Of a stretch of DNA of 64,000 bases, positions 21,188 to 32,478 are shown piece after piece. The position numbers were made by a program, and so were the translations under genes. The stretch comes from Lepraria neglecta (taxonomy: Eukaryota; Ascomycota; Lecanoromycetes; Lecanorales; Stereocaulaceae), in the NCBI GenBank assembly GCA_033220425.1, contig CM065650.1, positions 1,240,001 through 1,304,000 on the forward strand, given 5' to 3'. The notes below the pieces were generated by a model that had not been told where the DNA came from, did not search any database, and saw nothing but the letters and a program-made list of their open reading frames with translations. Every line of letters begins with the position of its first letter. Within the stretch, counting starts at the first letter, position 1.

Positions 21188-22492
21188 TTGTCGAAGCACT
21201 GGGCCATTCCATACCTCCATACCTCCATACCTCCACACAATGTTACTGCAGATCTCTGGGTGATTGGTAACAATACGCTACTCCACACGCAGTGGGTTCA
21301 GTGTTCATACCATATAAGCGGAAGTTACGTCTGGGCACCACGCTATATATTCTACGCTCTAGCACTTTTTGCGCTTCTGAAGAGGAAGTCTGCATGGATT
21401 GTCACAGTTGCACTTGGGTCAGTGATGATCTATAGTGCAACCGCCGCAGTCCATGCCATTGTTTTACTCGCTTTGTCTTCTATAATACTTTCGGGCGAGA
21501 ATGTATTGGAGGGGTATCTACAACTCAGTTCTTGTCGAAGGCAATGCTTCCTTTGGGGATACTCCCGAGAGTATAGCCTCGCAGTGGAACTACTCACAGT
21601 GGTATGCGTCAGAGAGAAACAACTCGCTCTACTATATGGATACAGATTTGGGACAACGATTCTGCACCGGTCCTCGCAATCGTAGGAACGGCATTTCTGA
21701 TGGTCCTTTCGATCAGATATGATCAAACACCTTCAAGGAATCAGACGTTAAAGCTATATTATTCCTGTGGAGTGGGCTTCTATTCACTGGCTCAATCTGT
21801 GCTCTTATTAATGCGGCCCCCTTTGTCGGCTACAGTACGAGCGCAATTCCGCAGTTGCGTTTCTGTCCTCCGATCAATGATACGCTTCCACTCACCAGCG
21901 GCAGCGCAAATGATTTTGATGCACGTCAGCATGCTATGGATCCGTACTATTGGAACAGGATTGTGTGGGCAACATTCCAAAATTCCTCTGGTCGCAATTC
22001 TAATGCTTGCCTGTACCCGTGTTTCTCAAGTTCGTGGCCATGGAAAGACCAAACGGAAATTCTCGTCGAGAGTGGAATAACTAGAGAGGCGGTCGGGACT
22101 GTGGGTGGCTCGGTTTTCTCGATTGTTGTATCAGTTTTTGTGTTGTGGTCGCCTATAGCAAGTCTGGTCATTTTCATAGGCAATGTCATTAGCCGACCTC
22201 GCAACGGCCTCAAGAGTCGAGCTCATGTTCTAATGGCAAGGATTCTGGGATGCATCCAACCATCGACACGCTACTGCGAGCGTATTTCGAAACCGATTGT
22301 CATTGTCACATGAAATGTCCTCCGCGGAATATGTCAGGCCCATATTTCCAACACAATGCGGGTGCATGGCTTCTTGTACTTGGAATCATATCAAAATGGC
22401 TGTGGAAATTCATGTGGGAGGGTTTTGAGACGTGGGCCCGATTCAACGGTCCAACAGGCTTGCTACTTTTTGTTATCTGGATAGAGTGGTAG
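21188..22492 (+). pseudogene. Multi-spanning membrane protein, frameshifted
   Basis: Conserved-looking segments lie in order but in different frames. First are WVQCSYHISGSYVWAPRYIF and a long hydrophobic pair (frame of 21188). Then comes SVLVEGNASFGDTPESIASQ (another frame), then WDNDSAPVLAIVGTAFLMVL (a third). The first frame then resumes with KESDVKAILFLWSGLLFTGS, a Cys-bearing extracellular loop and VGGSVFSIVVSVFVLWSPIA. A final shift leads to WLLVLGIISKWLWKF and FNGPTGLLLFVIWIEW. A TGA near 21720 sits where Trp is expected. At least four frame changes cannot all be explained by introns with usable splice sites. An intact protein would have about six or seven membrane helices and resembles uncharacterised Pezizomycotina membrane proteins. 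The 5' end, including any signal peptide, is not found. Confidence 0.7.
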
Positions 22493-22780
22493 GTATATCT
22501 CGAAAAGTGACCTCGCGGGTGAGAGTTTTTGGCATGTCGGACAATGAGGCGCCTTGGTTGCCGCTATCCTGGTTATGATAGCAGCTTTCGTAGGCCACTA
22601 TTCCTCGACACCGGAGAAGGAGAATGATCCAGGCACTCCGGCAAGTCCCTCAGGCACGATCCAGTTAGACAGTCTCCAAAGGCACTCTTCTTCCCAAGAG
22701 ATGCCAGAGCATAGGACTTTAGAGCGAGCACAGTATTTAACAGCGGTCCATAGCATCAATTTTTGAGATCATCACATCCT

Positions 22781-24463
22781 TCAGGTCCTTGCTTCAGCAG
22801 CTGTTCCATGAGTATAACCCCTCGCAATACCGCTTCTACCCTCCTCTACCGCTGCCCCTAATTCTTCGTATGCTATTTCAAAGTCGCTTCCAAGCCCCTT
22901 CCAAGTTCTCTTCGACCTGAGATGCTCTGCTCCAGGAGAAAGCTCTCCTCCAACCACAGCTAGATCGCCCTTCGCCCGCCTAATCAAGGAACTCCCTAGC
23001 TGACTATCGCTAATTGACGTTTCGCCAACAGATAATGTAGATGGCCGCATTGGTCTTGAGTTTGAGACGTAGCGCCCTGTTCGTAAATCGAATTCTGGTG
23101 GCGCTGACTCTGGCTCTGAATCATAGTCTTCTCCAATAGCGGCCGTCCCATCAAGATTTCCTTTTCCATATGGACTTGCGGATTTGGTTTTCGAGTGGGT
23201 CGGTTCGTCAAGTATCTTCTGGAAATCACTGCTCCACTCTCCTGTCCAGACTCTTTCATCATCTCCCTTCAACGCCAGCTCCAGCTCAAAAGGAGTCAGG
23301 ACAGGCTTCCAGAAGTCCTTGCTGTCAATCAAAGAGCTCTCCCAGCATCCGATTACGATCCATGCACCGATCTCACCGAAATTTGCCACTTTTGCAGCGT
23401 TGACTTTGCCAACCACGAAAGTGTAGCTCTTCTTTCCGGCGGCTAGGATTTGAGACTTGACATGTTCAACGATATGTAGATAATTCTTGACACTGAGTGT
23501 ATTGATCAGAATGCCAAATATTGATACGGTGCTGACAGAAGTCAGGAGAGCATATCGTCTATTCAGCGCTCGACTTGTAGATGCAAGAAACGGTTCACGG
23601 GAGTTGTTGGGATTATTTTCAGAAGTAGGATAGATGCGTATATTAGCCATACGAGAAGCTAGCGTGAGCAAAAGCGATTCTGGTGGATCAGAGACGTGGA
23701 AAAGTTGCCAGTCTTTCAACTTGGATGCATCTGCTTTGACTTCATCTGGAACAGTCCGATTTGGCAAAGGTGATGAGGGATCGTGTACAATATCTGCAAG
23801 ATATAGGCCGCTAAATCCTCGGAGCTGCAGATCCGACATGATCTTCTGAAGATGACCTTGATAGGTCACGTCTGCCATGAGAATCATTTTCTGTTTGTGA
23901 TCCTCGTAGAAATTTTCGAAATCCTTGATCAACTTGGATTGGTCTATAAGGACATGAACTGTGAAAATGTGTAGCACTGGTATTCGTGCCGTCGGAGACA
24001 AGCATGCACGGCCATAGTGGATCACTACCTCGGCATTTATATGCTCTGCAGCGATTTCGTCCACGCAGCAGGCTCCGTATGATGTATCAGCAAGGATGTA
24101 CAGTCTCACTGTAGGTAAATCCTCAGGAGACAAGTCAAGGCTGTCCAGACCCTCGGTTGGAGGCTTTGGGTCCGCTGCTTCCGCTCCTCTCTTTTGAGAC
24201 ATTGAGGACGTCGAATTCAAGCCTTTGCTTAAGGCTTCGACAATCCTCGGGGCATCACAGAGCATCTGGTCGGGAAACTGCAGAGCCACCCTTGCATATC
24301 TTTCCCTCTTAATCTCTGAGATTGTTCTGTCTAATTCATAAGTAATACATAACTGCTCATCAGAAAGATGCGAGCTCGTTCCAACAGCTGACAAATTGGG
24401 CTCCTCCTCAAAGATGTGAGTGGCGGGAGTCGACAACACTGGAGGACCACCCGGAGAAGTCAT
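22781..24463 (-). CDS. DPH2: Diphthamide biosynthesis protein 2
   Basis: An intronless frame of 560 residues starts at the ATG at 24463. It has the Dph1/Dph2 fold motifs: RVALQFPDQMLCDAPRIVEA near residue 57, then ADTSYGACCVDEIAAEHINA with paired Cys, VVIHYGRACLSP, an internal R-x-N-x-RY segment, and GAWIVIGCWESSLIDSKDFW leading to TPFELELAL. In eukaryotes Dph2 pairs with Dph1 to form the radical-SAM-type enzyme. It transfers a 3-amino-3-carboxypropyl group to His of elongation factor 2, the first step of diphthamide synthesis in the cytosol. The Cys positions expected for the Dph2 iron-sulphur site are present. The C-terminal acidic and Ser-rich tail is usual for fungal members. Its start lies 333 bp from the divergent F-box gene. 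Confidence 0.94.
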   Translation of the reverse strand: MTSPGGPPVLSTPATHIFEEEPNLSAVGTSSHLSDEQLCITYELDRTISEIKRERYARVALQFPDQMLCDAPRIVEALSKGLNSTSSMSQKRGAEAADPKPPTEGLDSLDLSPEDLPTVRLYILADTSYGACCVDEIAAEHINAEVVIHYGRACLSPTARIPVLHIFTVHVLIDQSKLIKDFENFYEDHKQKMILMADVTYQGHLQKIMSDLQLRGFSGLYLADIVHDPSSPLPNRTVPDEVKADASKLKDWQLFHVSDPPESLLLTLASRMANIRIYPTSENNPNNSREPFLASTSRALNRRYALLTSVSTVSIFGILINTLSVKNYLHIVEHVKSQILAAGKKSYTFVVGKVNAAKVANFGEIGAWIVIGCWESSLIDSKDFWKPVLTPFELELALKGDDERVWTGEWSSDFQKILDEPTHSKTKSASPYGKGNLDGTAAIGEDYDSEPESAPPEFDLRTGRYVSNSRPMRPSTLSVGETSISDSQLGSSLIRRAKGDLAVVGGELSPGAEHLRSKRTWKGLGSDFEIAYEELGAAVEEGRSGIARGYTHGTAAEART

Positions 24464-24796
24464 AATGAGCGTGGCTGTACTTGGAGTTCAAATCTTGTGA
24501 GCCCTTAGTACATCAGGATGATATAAAGAACGAAGTGGCGCCACAATTAGACTTTCCAGGCACACTCGAGCCAGTCTTGCCGGCTGTCAGATAGATTTAA
24601 GCTATAATTTGGCTACGGGAGCACCCAGGAAGGATCGGCGCAAGGATGTCATAAAGCCTCAACCAGCTCTCCAGCTCAAGCCTGCACGTCACAATCGTCA
24701 ACGCTCCTGGAAATCTTATCTCGAAGAAAGCCTGACACGCTCTCATGTTGCACCACTAGAAGCGCCCCATCCAACAGGACGACTGGGAAGTCGCAC
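24464..24796. other. Divergent intergenic region (DPH2 / F-box gene)
   Basis: A 333 bp gap between two divergent start codons, presumably holding both promoters. No motif can be assigned. Confidence 0.45.
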
Positions 24797-27286
24797 ATGG
24801 AGAATGACTATCCGTTGCGCTCGCGAGGGCCACTTTCTAGAGCGGCGTGCTCCTCATCAGGCTGCTATGGTCCAAGCACCAGCCCTCGTCCATGTCCAGA
24901 ACCACGTACCTCCCTATCCATCTTCGAATGCATCATATCGACACACCCTCCAGTCCTGGAATCTCTCCTCCTCCAGCTACCGACATCATCGATCCTAGAC
25001 ATCTACCATACTTCTAAATACCTCAGATCGTTCTTGCAAGGCTACCCAATAGCGTGGAATAATCTCTCGTTTCGATCATTAAGTCCTGGGAGACTAGCGT
25101 CTAGGCAGACCTCCCCCGCAAGTGACAGCTCTGGGGATGCTACAACACAACATTCGAAACCATTTGCTTTAGACCAGCTACTCGTGACAATCATACTACC
25201 CTTCGGCACTCGGCTGAAATCTCTCGAGCTCGATCACACCGCGGTATCTGGAGATGCGTTGACAACATGTGTTCTACACGGTCGAAGAGAGACGATACAG
25301 CACTTGTCAGTTCGTGGATGCAAGCAGGTGTCGCTGAAGTACAATATTGTGCCATTCCTGAGCCTTTTCAAGCTCCAGAGAGACGCTAGTGGAACCGACA
25401 TCAAGCCGATCCTAGCGTTGCGAAGTCTATACACGTTTCGGTGTAGGCATCATCGGCGGCGTCCATATACTCCAGCCTCTCTTACGCGCCGAGACTCTGA
25501 CTCAGCTCCTACCCATGACCTCATTGAGATATGTCATAAGCTGGGAATATGGACAGATACGGCTTGGTGTCCGACACCAGGAGGACGATGCTTGCGGAGG
25601 AAGGACTACTCTGTTGGGAGAGGCACTCCTGATGCTAGAGCGGAGGTATGGGTGGTCTATGATCGCTTATGGCGTTCTGGGAATCGCCTGGGTCCTTCGA
25701 TGGATCTCGACAGGAATGTGAAAATGAGCTCTAGAGGACAACTGTGGGAGGATGCGGAATCTGGCTACAACGGCGAAGCTTTGGGCTGCGATCCGAGACC
25801 AGGGCAAGGTGAGGGCAAATTGCTGCCGGCACACCTACGCCAGAGCTATAGAAAGTTCGTCGAAAGGGTCAAATGTCATGACTGTGGTGCACCGGTCGAC
25901 GAACGGTGCGAGCATTGCAGTATAAGAATGCACTGCACCGGTTGTAGAAAGACCCTCTGCGAGAATTGTGCATTCTCTCGGCCGTTACCAGCAGCAAAGG
26001 GTGATGATGAGGCTCCAGATCAGAAGCTCTGGTGGGCTCCTAATCACATCAAAAATCCAAACGCCATGCTACAGGAGATCTTCCCCAGCACGACTCCTGA
26101 CAACAACGGAAACACCCCAAATAGTACAGTCACGCCAGCTGTGAAGATGCAATGGTGTTGCTTACGACCAATGTTCTCCAACGGCGGGAGCATCAGCTTC
26201 GTCGGGCCTGGTATGATGGGATCGGTCACCAATCACCTCCGTACCGCTCCCCTACCAAAGGGCGAAAGTTACGAAGACCCAGAATTTAAGCGTCTGATGC
26301 TGAACAAAGATGTCCATCCGCCCAAGTTCTCATCGAGCGAAGAACCTGATCCAGGGCTGCAGTGGCTCTCTTACGGACCAGGCAGTCAAGACCAGAATGC
26401 ATGCCCTCGAAATCTTTGTCAAGAATGCTGGAACACGCCAGGTTGGAAAGCTTCATGTCAAGCTTGCCACGAGCCATTCTGTTTCGCGCATGACCTTCGA
26501 GGCCTTTCGTTGAGAGTCTGTGGTTATAAGGATCTAGCTGCCGAGAAAGCGTACTTTGAGGAGAGATCGAAGTTCAAGGACATTTTGGAAATTTGGGCGA
26601 CGATAGCCACTGAGAAGAATATGAATCGTACAGAACTTAAAGAGGATTTCCAGAACTACCTACAGAGTCTCAACATGACCACCGAGTCCCTCCATCACTT
26701 GGAGCAGATCCTGCCTGGCTTGACTTGGCCAATCAAGGCAGGCTCGCAACTTCGAAAAGCGGTCGACGATCTAGTCACACTTCAGAGATCTGAAAACCCT
26801 AGCAAAAAGGGAGAGACTCCCCCGCCGGAAGATGATGGACCTGAACCAGCTGAAATAGAAACATTACCAGGCGACGCCCAAGCCCCCAAAGCAGCTGAAG
26901 CGAAGTCTGACTGGCGGGGCTGTGGAGCCTTTGTGTGCCCTAAATACCGCGCCGTTGGCGACCATCGGCCCAAATGTCCAGCTGCCGCGCACCAATGCAC
27001 TCTCTGCGATGTCCACGTATGCCCTGAGTGTCTGGCGGCGACCCCGCCTTGCGACTGTTCCTACTGCGTGGATCACTATCGATGTCCCAATTGCTTTCAC
27101 ATGCTGGCAGATCTTTGTAAGAAGGCGGAGGAAGACGAAGCGCAGCTGCGAAAGGAATACGAGGAGGAGCTAAAGAGGGCTATAGTGGCTCATAAGTTGA
27201 GAGTGTACGAGGAAGCAATTGAACGTGCTGGAGAATTCATGGCTAGTGTGTTTGGGGAGAACGAGAGATATGGTGACGTGTCATGA
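24797..27286 (+). CDS. F-box/leucine-rich protein with Cys-rich zinc-binding clusters
   Basis: One intronless frame of 829 residues. Near residues 45-95 there is an F-box-like stretch (LLLQLPTSSILDIYHTSKYL, then IAWNNLSFRSL), followed by leucine-rich repeats (LKSLELDHTAVSGDAL, IQHLSVRGCKQVSLKY). Three Cys clusters follow: VKCHDCGAP...CEHCSIRMHCTGCRKTLCENC at about 357-392, CPRNLCQECW...CQACHEPFC at about 534-560, and a C-terminal set with QCTLCDVHVCPECLA and CDCSYCVDHYRCPNC near 730-775. These look like paired zinc-finger or RING-like ligands. The C-terminus is a charged coiled coil. Similar long F-box/Cys-rich proteins are conserved in Pezizomycotina. A role in an SCF ubiquitin ligase is likely from the F-box but not shown. 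The start is the first in-frame ATG. Confidence 0.8.
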   Translation: MENDYPLRSRGPLSRAACSSSGCYGPSTSPRPCPEPRTSLSIFECIISTHPPVLESLLLQLPTSSILDIYHTSKYLRSFLQGYPIAWNNLSFRSLSPGRLASRQTSPASDSSGDATTQHSKPFALDQLLVTIILPFGTRLKSLELDHTAVSGDALTTCVLHGRRETIQHLSVRGCKQVSLKYNIVPFLSLFKLQRDASGTDIKPILALRSLYTFRCRHHRRRPYTPASLTRRDSDSAPTHDLIEICHKLGIWTDTAWCPTPGGRCLRRKDYSVGRGTPDARAEVWVVYDRLWRSGNRLGPSMDLDRNVKMSSRGQLWEDAESGYNGEALGCDPRPGQGEGKLLPAHLRQSYRKFVERVKCHDCGAPVDERCEHCSIRMHCTGCRKTLCENCAFSRPLPAAKGDDEAPDQKLWWAPNHIKNPNAMLQEIFPSTTPDNNGNTPNSTVTPAVKMQWCCLRPMFSNGGSISFVGPGMMGSVTNHLRTAPLPKGESYEDPEFKRLMLNKDVHPPKFSSSEEPDPGLQWLSYGPGSQDQNACPRNLCQECWNTPGWKASCQACHEPFCFAHDLRGLSLRVCGYKDLAAEKAYFEERSKFKDILEIWATIATEKNMNRTELKEDFQNYLQSLNMTTESLHHLEQILPGLTWPIKAGSQLRKAVDDLVTLQRSENPSKKGETPPPEDDGPEPAEIETLPGDAQAPKAAEAKSDWRGCGAFVCPKYRAVGDHRPKCPAAAHQCTLCDVHVCPECLAATPPCDCSYCVDHYRCPNCFHMLADLCKKAEEDEAQLRKEYEEELKRAIVAHKLRVYEEAIERAGEFMASVFGENERYGDVS

Positions 27287-28067
27287 CAAAGGAATTTGTG
27301 GGCTGGAACCCTGGAAGATTGTACATTATACGAGCATTATAGCGAGGTGTTCGGGTGCCAGTAATGGCTTTCTTTCGGTCATGGCGAATAGCCCTGATGT
27401 CATGTTTTACACAGGTCGAGCAGCGTGGTAGCATGTCACGGTATTTCAGACTAGACAGAATATTGAAAATTATACTACTTCAGTAAAGGCACCCTAAAGT
27501 TCCTTGCCTGTGCATCAGGCAGGTGATTCATCCAGCCGGTCGCTACGCCGAGTCTGGGTTGCAGTAAATTGAAGCCATCGTTGCTTGTTGATTATCTAGG
27601 ACGCGTCGATTGATTCCACTCAGCACCGGAGCAGGGCTCGCAAATATACATTATAGCAAGTTGGCTGGGAGCACCGTTGTTTACATTGCTATCAGATTGC
27701 TGGATCTATTCACTGGTGGACCACTAGAACGCAAACTCACTTCCTGCTCATCAAGCAAATATATATTTCTCGACCTTCAACGTGCAAACAGTTCGGCTAT
27801 TTTAGTGCCGGATTTCGCCATCGCGCTAACGGGTACTTCCTTTTTCTCGCCTGCAAATGTAAACAAACCGACATCATCCCACTTCCAAATCTATAGCCAA
27901 CGTTGCTCTGTGCGCAGCATGTTACCTGGTTGAATCAAGTTAGGAAACTGCATTGATAGCTTCGCAACTGCCTATACCTCCAGATACGCCTTCTCCACCC
28001 AACGTCGTGACCCCCAATCGCGATCAAAACACGGCTGCTCCTCCCTCGGGAGAACAAAGACAGCACT
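27287..28067. other. Intergenic region upstream of the Ppc89-like gene
   Basis: About 780 bp with no supported gene. A plus-strand open stretch at 27610-27933 has no recognisable features. It contains the promoter of the gene at 28068. Confidence 0.45.
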
Positions 28068-31000
28068 ATGGCCAAGTCTACAAGCTCTCAACATCGCGCC
28101 CAATTGCTTCGCGAGATGAATAAGACGCGCCCTTCCTCAGTATCATCGCGACGCTCGCATGGTGCCCACAGCCCTCAAAACACCATCTCCGACGTTTTCG
28201 ATCCTGAGAACGAAGCCCTTATGTCGACTCGTATACTCGAAGACGTGTCACAAAAACTCCCACAACTACGCGCAAGTGCGGAAAAATGTCGTCGCCCTGC
28301 TCGCCCCACCTCGCCCAAGGACGACAGCGGTGATATTTTCCATGACATGGAATGGGACACTTCTGCATTGCGCCGCCACTTCCCCGACTTTACTCAAGGG
28401 AGCGAATCGCCCGACAACAGCCGCCTTACTGAATGGGAGATGGGCCGAGCAGCCAAAATAGCCGAAGAAGCAAAGGCTAATAGCCAAGCCAGAGAATACT
28501 CTTCCCGTGATGACAGCTTCGAAGGTGACACCCTAGACCGCCAACGAGTCTTCATTGATGGCGACGAACTCATGTATACGCCACCGCTTAGGTCAAAGCA
28601 ACCGTCCAATAAGACCGATGACGCCGCGCCTGGCTCATTGCGACGCGACACGAAAATCCGTCAGCCTTCCGGCCTACAAAAGCAGGTCCTCAGCCCCTCA
28701 ACACCACCAGCCAAGACCAAGGACTCCGGCTCCGAGCAGAGCAGGAAAGCAAGTGGAGAGTCTCGCCGTACTCTAGCCTCCATGCACGCGCGTATACGGG
28801 ACAAGCATGACAAGTCAATTGTCGAAGAAGTCAGGCCACCAACCATTGATCTCACCGCTCGAAACACCCGCTTCGCCAAGACCAGGACCCAGACTACAGC
28901 TCGACCTGAGGTCCTGCCAACTAGATTCAGCTCTGCGCAAACCCTCTTGGGCGCAGTGGCACCAAAGAGCAACTTACAAAGACACACTGCGTCGACTCCC
29001 ACCTCTCAACCGACTCAGACCCAACGTTCATTCGACATCCCAACCGCGCCAAACCTGACTGAGCTGATGTCTGGCATCTTCGAAAATGGACAGCCAGTTT
29101 TCTCACGCGATGGAAAACCGCGAAACTCTCGCTTCGTCTCAGTCTTGCAACAAAGCGCCCGCGTTGGCCAAGCTGACCAAGCTGTCGAGGAGATACCTGT
29201 GAAGATGGAAGAGCAACATATCTATATGAACATCCACTTACTTCAGGACAAGATCGACGTTCTAGAGAGGAACAGAGCCGAACTGATGAACACTATCGAT
29301 GAGTTGAGGCAGAAGAATCGAGTATTGGAAGGGAAGAGAGAGTTCGAGAAGAGGAGGTCAGCGAGCGATAGCGCTCTCGGCACGACGGACAGTGACAGTG
29401 GCCATGAAGTTGGCGGAGGTCATCGAAAGTTGACGATTGAGAAGAATCGTGAGTCTGGCCTGATAAGGTCTGAAAGCCATTGACTAATCAATCCCAGGCT
29501 TGCAATCTTCTGTCTATGCACTACAGGCACAGTTAGACAGCTCAAATCGCAAGACAGCGACTACTGAGACCATTTTGAAGAACATCACCGAGGAACGTGA
29601 TGCTGCGGTCTCTCAGTTGGGTGTCGCATGGTTTACTACTGAGCAGTTGAAGGGCGAGAATCAAAGTCTAAGAGCAGAGAATGACGATCTCAAAGCGCAA
29701 ATCGCGCAATCAACTGCCGACCATGAGAAAGAGACCCAGAAGATGTGTGGAGAGCTTGAACAAGTCAAGACCACCGCCCAAGACAGTGAATGCCTCAAAG
29801 AAGAGAACAACGACCTCAAATCACGAATGGCGCAATTGACCGCTGATTATCAGAACGAGACTCAGAAATGGACAGCTAAAGAGGAAGCTATGCGTCGAAT
29901 GCTCGAACGCAGGGCTGAAGTCGTCAGGACTATGAAGGAGGGCGGTGGTCTGCAACCCTCTGGTCAGGAGAACAAGAGCGCGCCTGCATCTCGATCTGAG
30001 AATCGCCATGTAATTCAAGAACGCAACGCAGGCCAAGCAGGAGCTTCCACTTACGAAGAGGTGGACGCCTTGTTCGACTTCCGACGCAATCAAGACGTCG
30101 CCAATGATGTCGTAAAGATCGGACAGCAAGCTATCGAGATCGATGATTCGCAAGACAGCGAGGATGCTGCACATCACTCTTCAAAGGAGAAGGGCAAAGG
30201 CGAAGTCCAAGTCACACAACCTCCGACAAACTTTATTCTCAGGGATGGGACTTCCCTAGATCTGACTTATTTGAGCTTTGTTGATGTAAGTCATTGTACA
30301 TTTCCCTTGCATTTCCTACATTTGCTTACTGATGACATGACAGCCCAAGGAGATATCCCAGTTGAGGAAGACATTGGAGCAGGAGCGCATTGAGCGAAAA
30401 CAACGTGAAGAGTCGAAGCGCCAACCGACTAAGGGCGACAATACCGTCACGCAGACTGCTCTCTTCGACCTGACATCGCCACACTCTCAACAGGTGGTTC
30501 CGCGCAAGTCGTCTATGAAAAACTTGACTGCGCAATCTATCCCGAAGGATGTCACCGCACGATCTTTCCAGAAAGATGTGACTGAACGCTCTCTCCATCC
30601 CAAAGAGACAACTGAGCATAACCGTCGTCACTCGGAGACTTCTATCCTGAGCATTCGTAGCCGTCGCCGTGGTCTCGATGCTGAGGACATGACATCCGCT
30701 TTCATCGTTCCCGATATTACTATCCGCAACCTAGTAGTGGACGCTTCACAGGTACCAGAACTGACTAAGGAAGCACAAAAAGTCCTCGATGGACTTGCGA
30801 ACCACAATGGCCAAAATTGCACAGTCTGCAAAGGTGTCATCAACAAAGGCAAAAATCATGAACATGCCAAGGAGACAATTAAGATATCCAAGCCCGTACC
30901 TGTCTCAGAGCGCATCCTCCCAGCTACTGAGAACGACGAAGACCATACCATCCGCCCATCCCAGTCCCCAGGTCTTGCTCTTGCTACCGTGATGAAGGGT

Positions 31001-31453
31001 CTTGAAGATGAATTAGCCCACTTGAAGATCCAACTCACCAAATATCAAACTCTCTACAATGGACGGGATCCCGCTCTCAGCAAACGCAGTCGCAAGTCTG
31101 TGCATAACAAGATCGAGACCCTCCTCCAAGCCATCGATTCCAAAGCGGACCAAATCTACGCCCTTTACGATGTCCTAGAAGGCCAGAAGCAGGACGGCCG
31201 TGAGATCAGCGACGAGGAAGTCGAGGTCACCTTGCAATCCATTGGTGTTGACGTTGCTGCGCTGCATCTTCGAGGCGGTAAAGGCGAGAAGCAGCAGGCA
31301 GAGAAGAAGAGCAATGGGAAATCCGAGCGCCATCCCTGGGACCTTGAGAGCGAAGCAGACAGTGAGCTCCCGTGGGAAGGCATCGAATCCACACTTGAAT
31401 CGACAAAGGGCGGCTTCTCCAAAGCAGGCCGCAGGAGGAGCTCCGCCAACTAA
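28068..31453 (+). CDS. ppc89: Spindle pole body protein, Ppc89 / Cep57 type
   Basis: Three exons (28068-29448, 29498-30285, 30344-31453; introns 49 and 58 bp) encode 1092 residues. The N-terminal third is disordered and basic. The middle (about 385-580) is coiled coil: HLLQDKIDVLERNRAELMN, then LKNITEERDAAVSQL and repeated ENDDLKAQIAQ/ENNDLKSRMAQ blocks. The C-terminal part has DITIRNLVVDASQVPELTKE, a CTVC pair, and about 935-1010 a block with VMKGLEDELAHLKIQLTKYQ and SKADQIYALYDVLEGQKQDG. That block is the Cep57-type microtubule-binding/centrosome domain found in Ppc89 relatives. Fission-yeast Ppc89 anchors the septation network at the spindle pole body. Assignment to the family is confident; one-to-one orthology is likely. 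Confidence 0.87.
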
Positions 31454-32402
31454 TCCTAATCACCAATGTACGCGACCACGCCATCTACGAATCTAAATCT
31501 TCTTCGCCGGCGCGCACGACTATACTTCCCTGCCGGTCGTTTCGATCTACGCCTACCATTCGCCTGCTTCCGCCTTCTTTCCGCCCTATACGCCCCTCCT
31601 GAACTGCTGCTCCTAGTATGACTGACTACGGTATTGTGTCCACTTCGGTGTGACTGACCTCGGTATTGTGTCTATTGGTTGAGTTGTGGTTTGTTCGGAG
31701 GAGATGAGGAACCTGTATTCGACTGACACTTTAAAGGTTTCCGCAGACGTGCTCATTCGATAGTGGTGTTACTATTGTTTCTGTTGATAGTTTGGGGCTT
31801 TTCCCCTTTTGCAAGCGTGTTTACGGGTTCTCTGCCCAGGCCGCCGGATTGGCTGGGGGTTCATGCCCATGAAATGATTGTTTGTTTTGGTTAGCGTTGG
31901 ACGCATAGCATGGCGTTTAGAGTATAACATTGTTAGTGATAGAATTCAAAAATGTTTCGAACCCTTCATTATGCTCCACATGATAATATCACCGGCTGAT
32001 CAATAATTATAATGACGGCGGTCTTCCCCCAACCCAGCCGCCATTACTTGACAGTAACCTTTGCCACGAATCCATTCTTTGGGGTGCATCTCTGCGCATG
32101 TGCTTATTTCGATAGATACTTCCTGCACTGAGTAGCGGTCCTTGGACACTTTAGCCTTACAAACGGTCAAGATTTAAGGGATTTTGTCCTTGAAAGGATC
32201 GATTGATTAGGAGTTTCTACACGAGTGCATGGTTCAAAATCCTCGTTATTAGCCGTGCATAGATAGTTCAAACGTGTCTCTATGCCGCTATGCTTGTCTT
32301 CTACATGGCGCTCATACTTCGTAAATGGGTATCATGCCAGGTCTTTCTTCAAACCAAACGCCTCCGCTATGCATCCCCACCCTTGCTTCTCCCACGAAAT
32401 CT
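31454..32402. other. Interval between convergent genes
   Basis: About 950 bp between the stops of the Ppc89-like gene and TFB3. Near 31617-31673 a 22-24 bp phrase (TGACTGAC...CGGTATTGTGTC) occurs twice with two differences. Nothing else is evident. Confidence 0.45.
31617..31673 (+). repeat. Imperfect direct repeat in the 3' flank of the Ppc89-like gene
   Basis: Two near-identical copies of a phrase beginning TGACTGAC and ending CGGTATTGTGTC, spaced about 10 bp apart. Probably a small local duplication. Confidence 0.6.
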
Positions 32403-32478
32403 CCGCTTATTGTCCTTCTAAAGCATATCATCCCCCATCCCCGCTTATTGTCCTTCTAAAGCATATCATCCCCCATCC
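32403..32478. repeat. Perfect 38 bp tandem duplication across the TFB3 stop codon
   Basis: The 38 bp unit starting CCGCTTATTGTCC occurs twice without a mismatch, at 32403-32440 and 32441-32478. The copy at higher coordinates contains the last codons and stop of TFB3 (minus strand). The other copy lies in its 3' untranslated flank, so the coding frame is unaffected. Confidence 0.95.

Noticed and set aside
21188-22492. Membrane gene with many introns rather than a pseudogene
   Set aside because: Several frame changes fall within a few bases between conserved segments, leaving no room for an intron.
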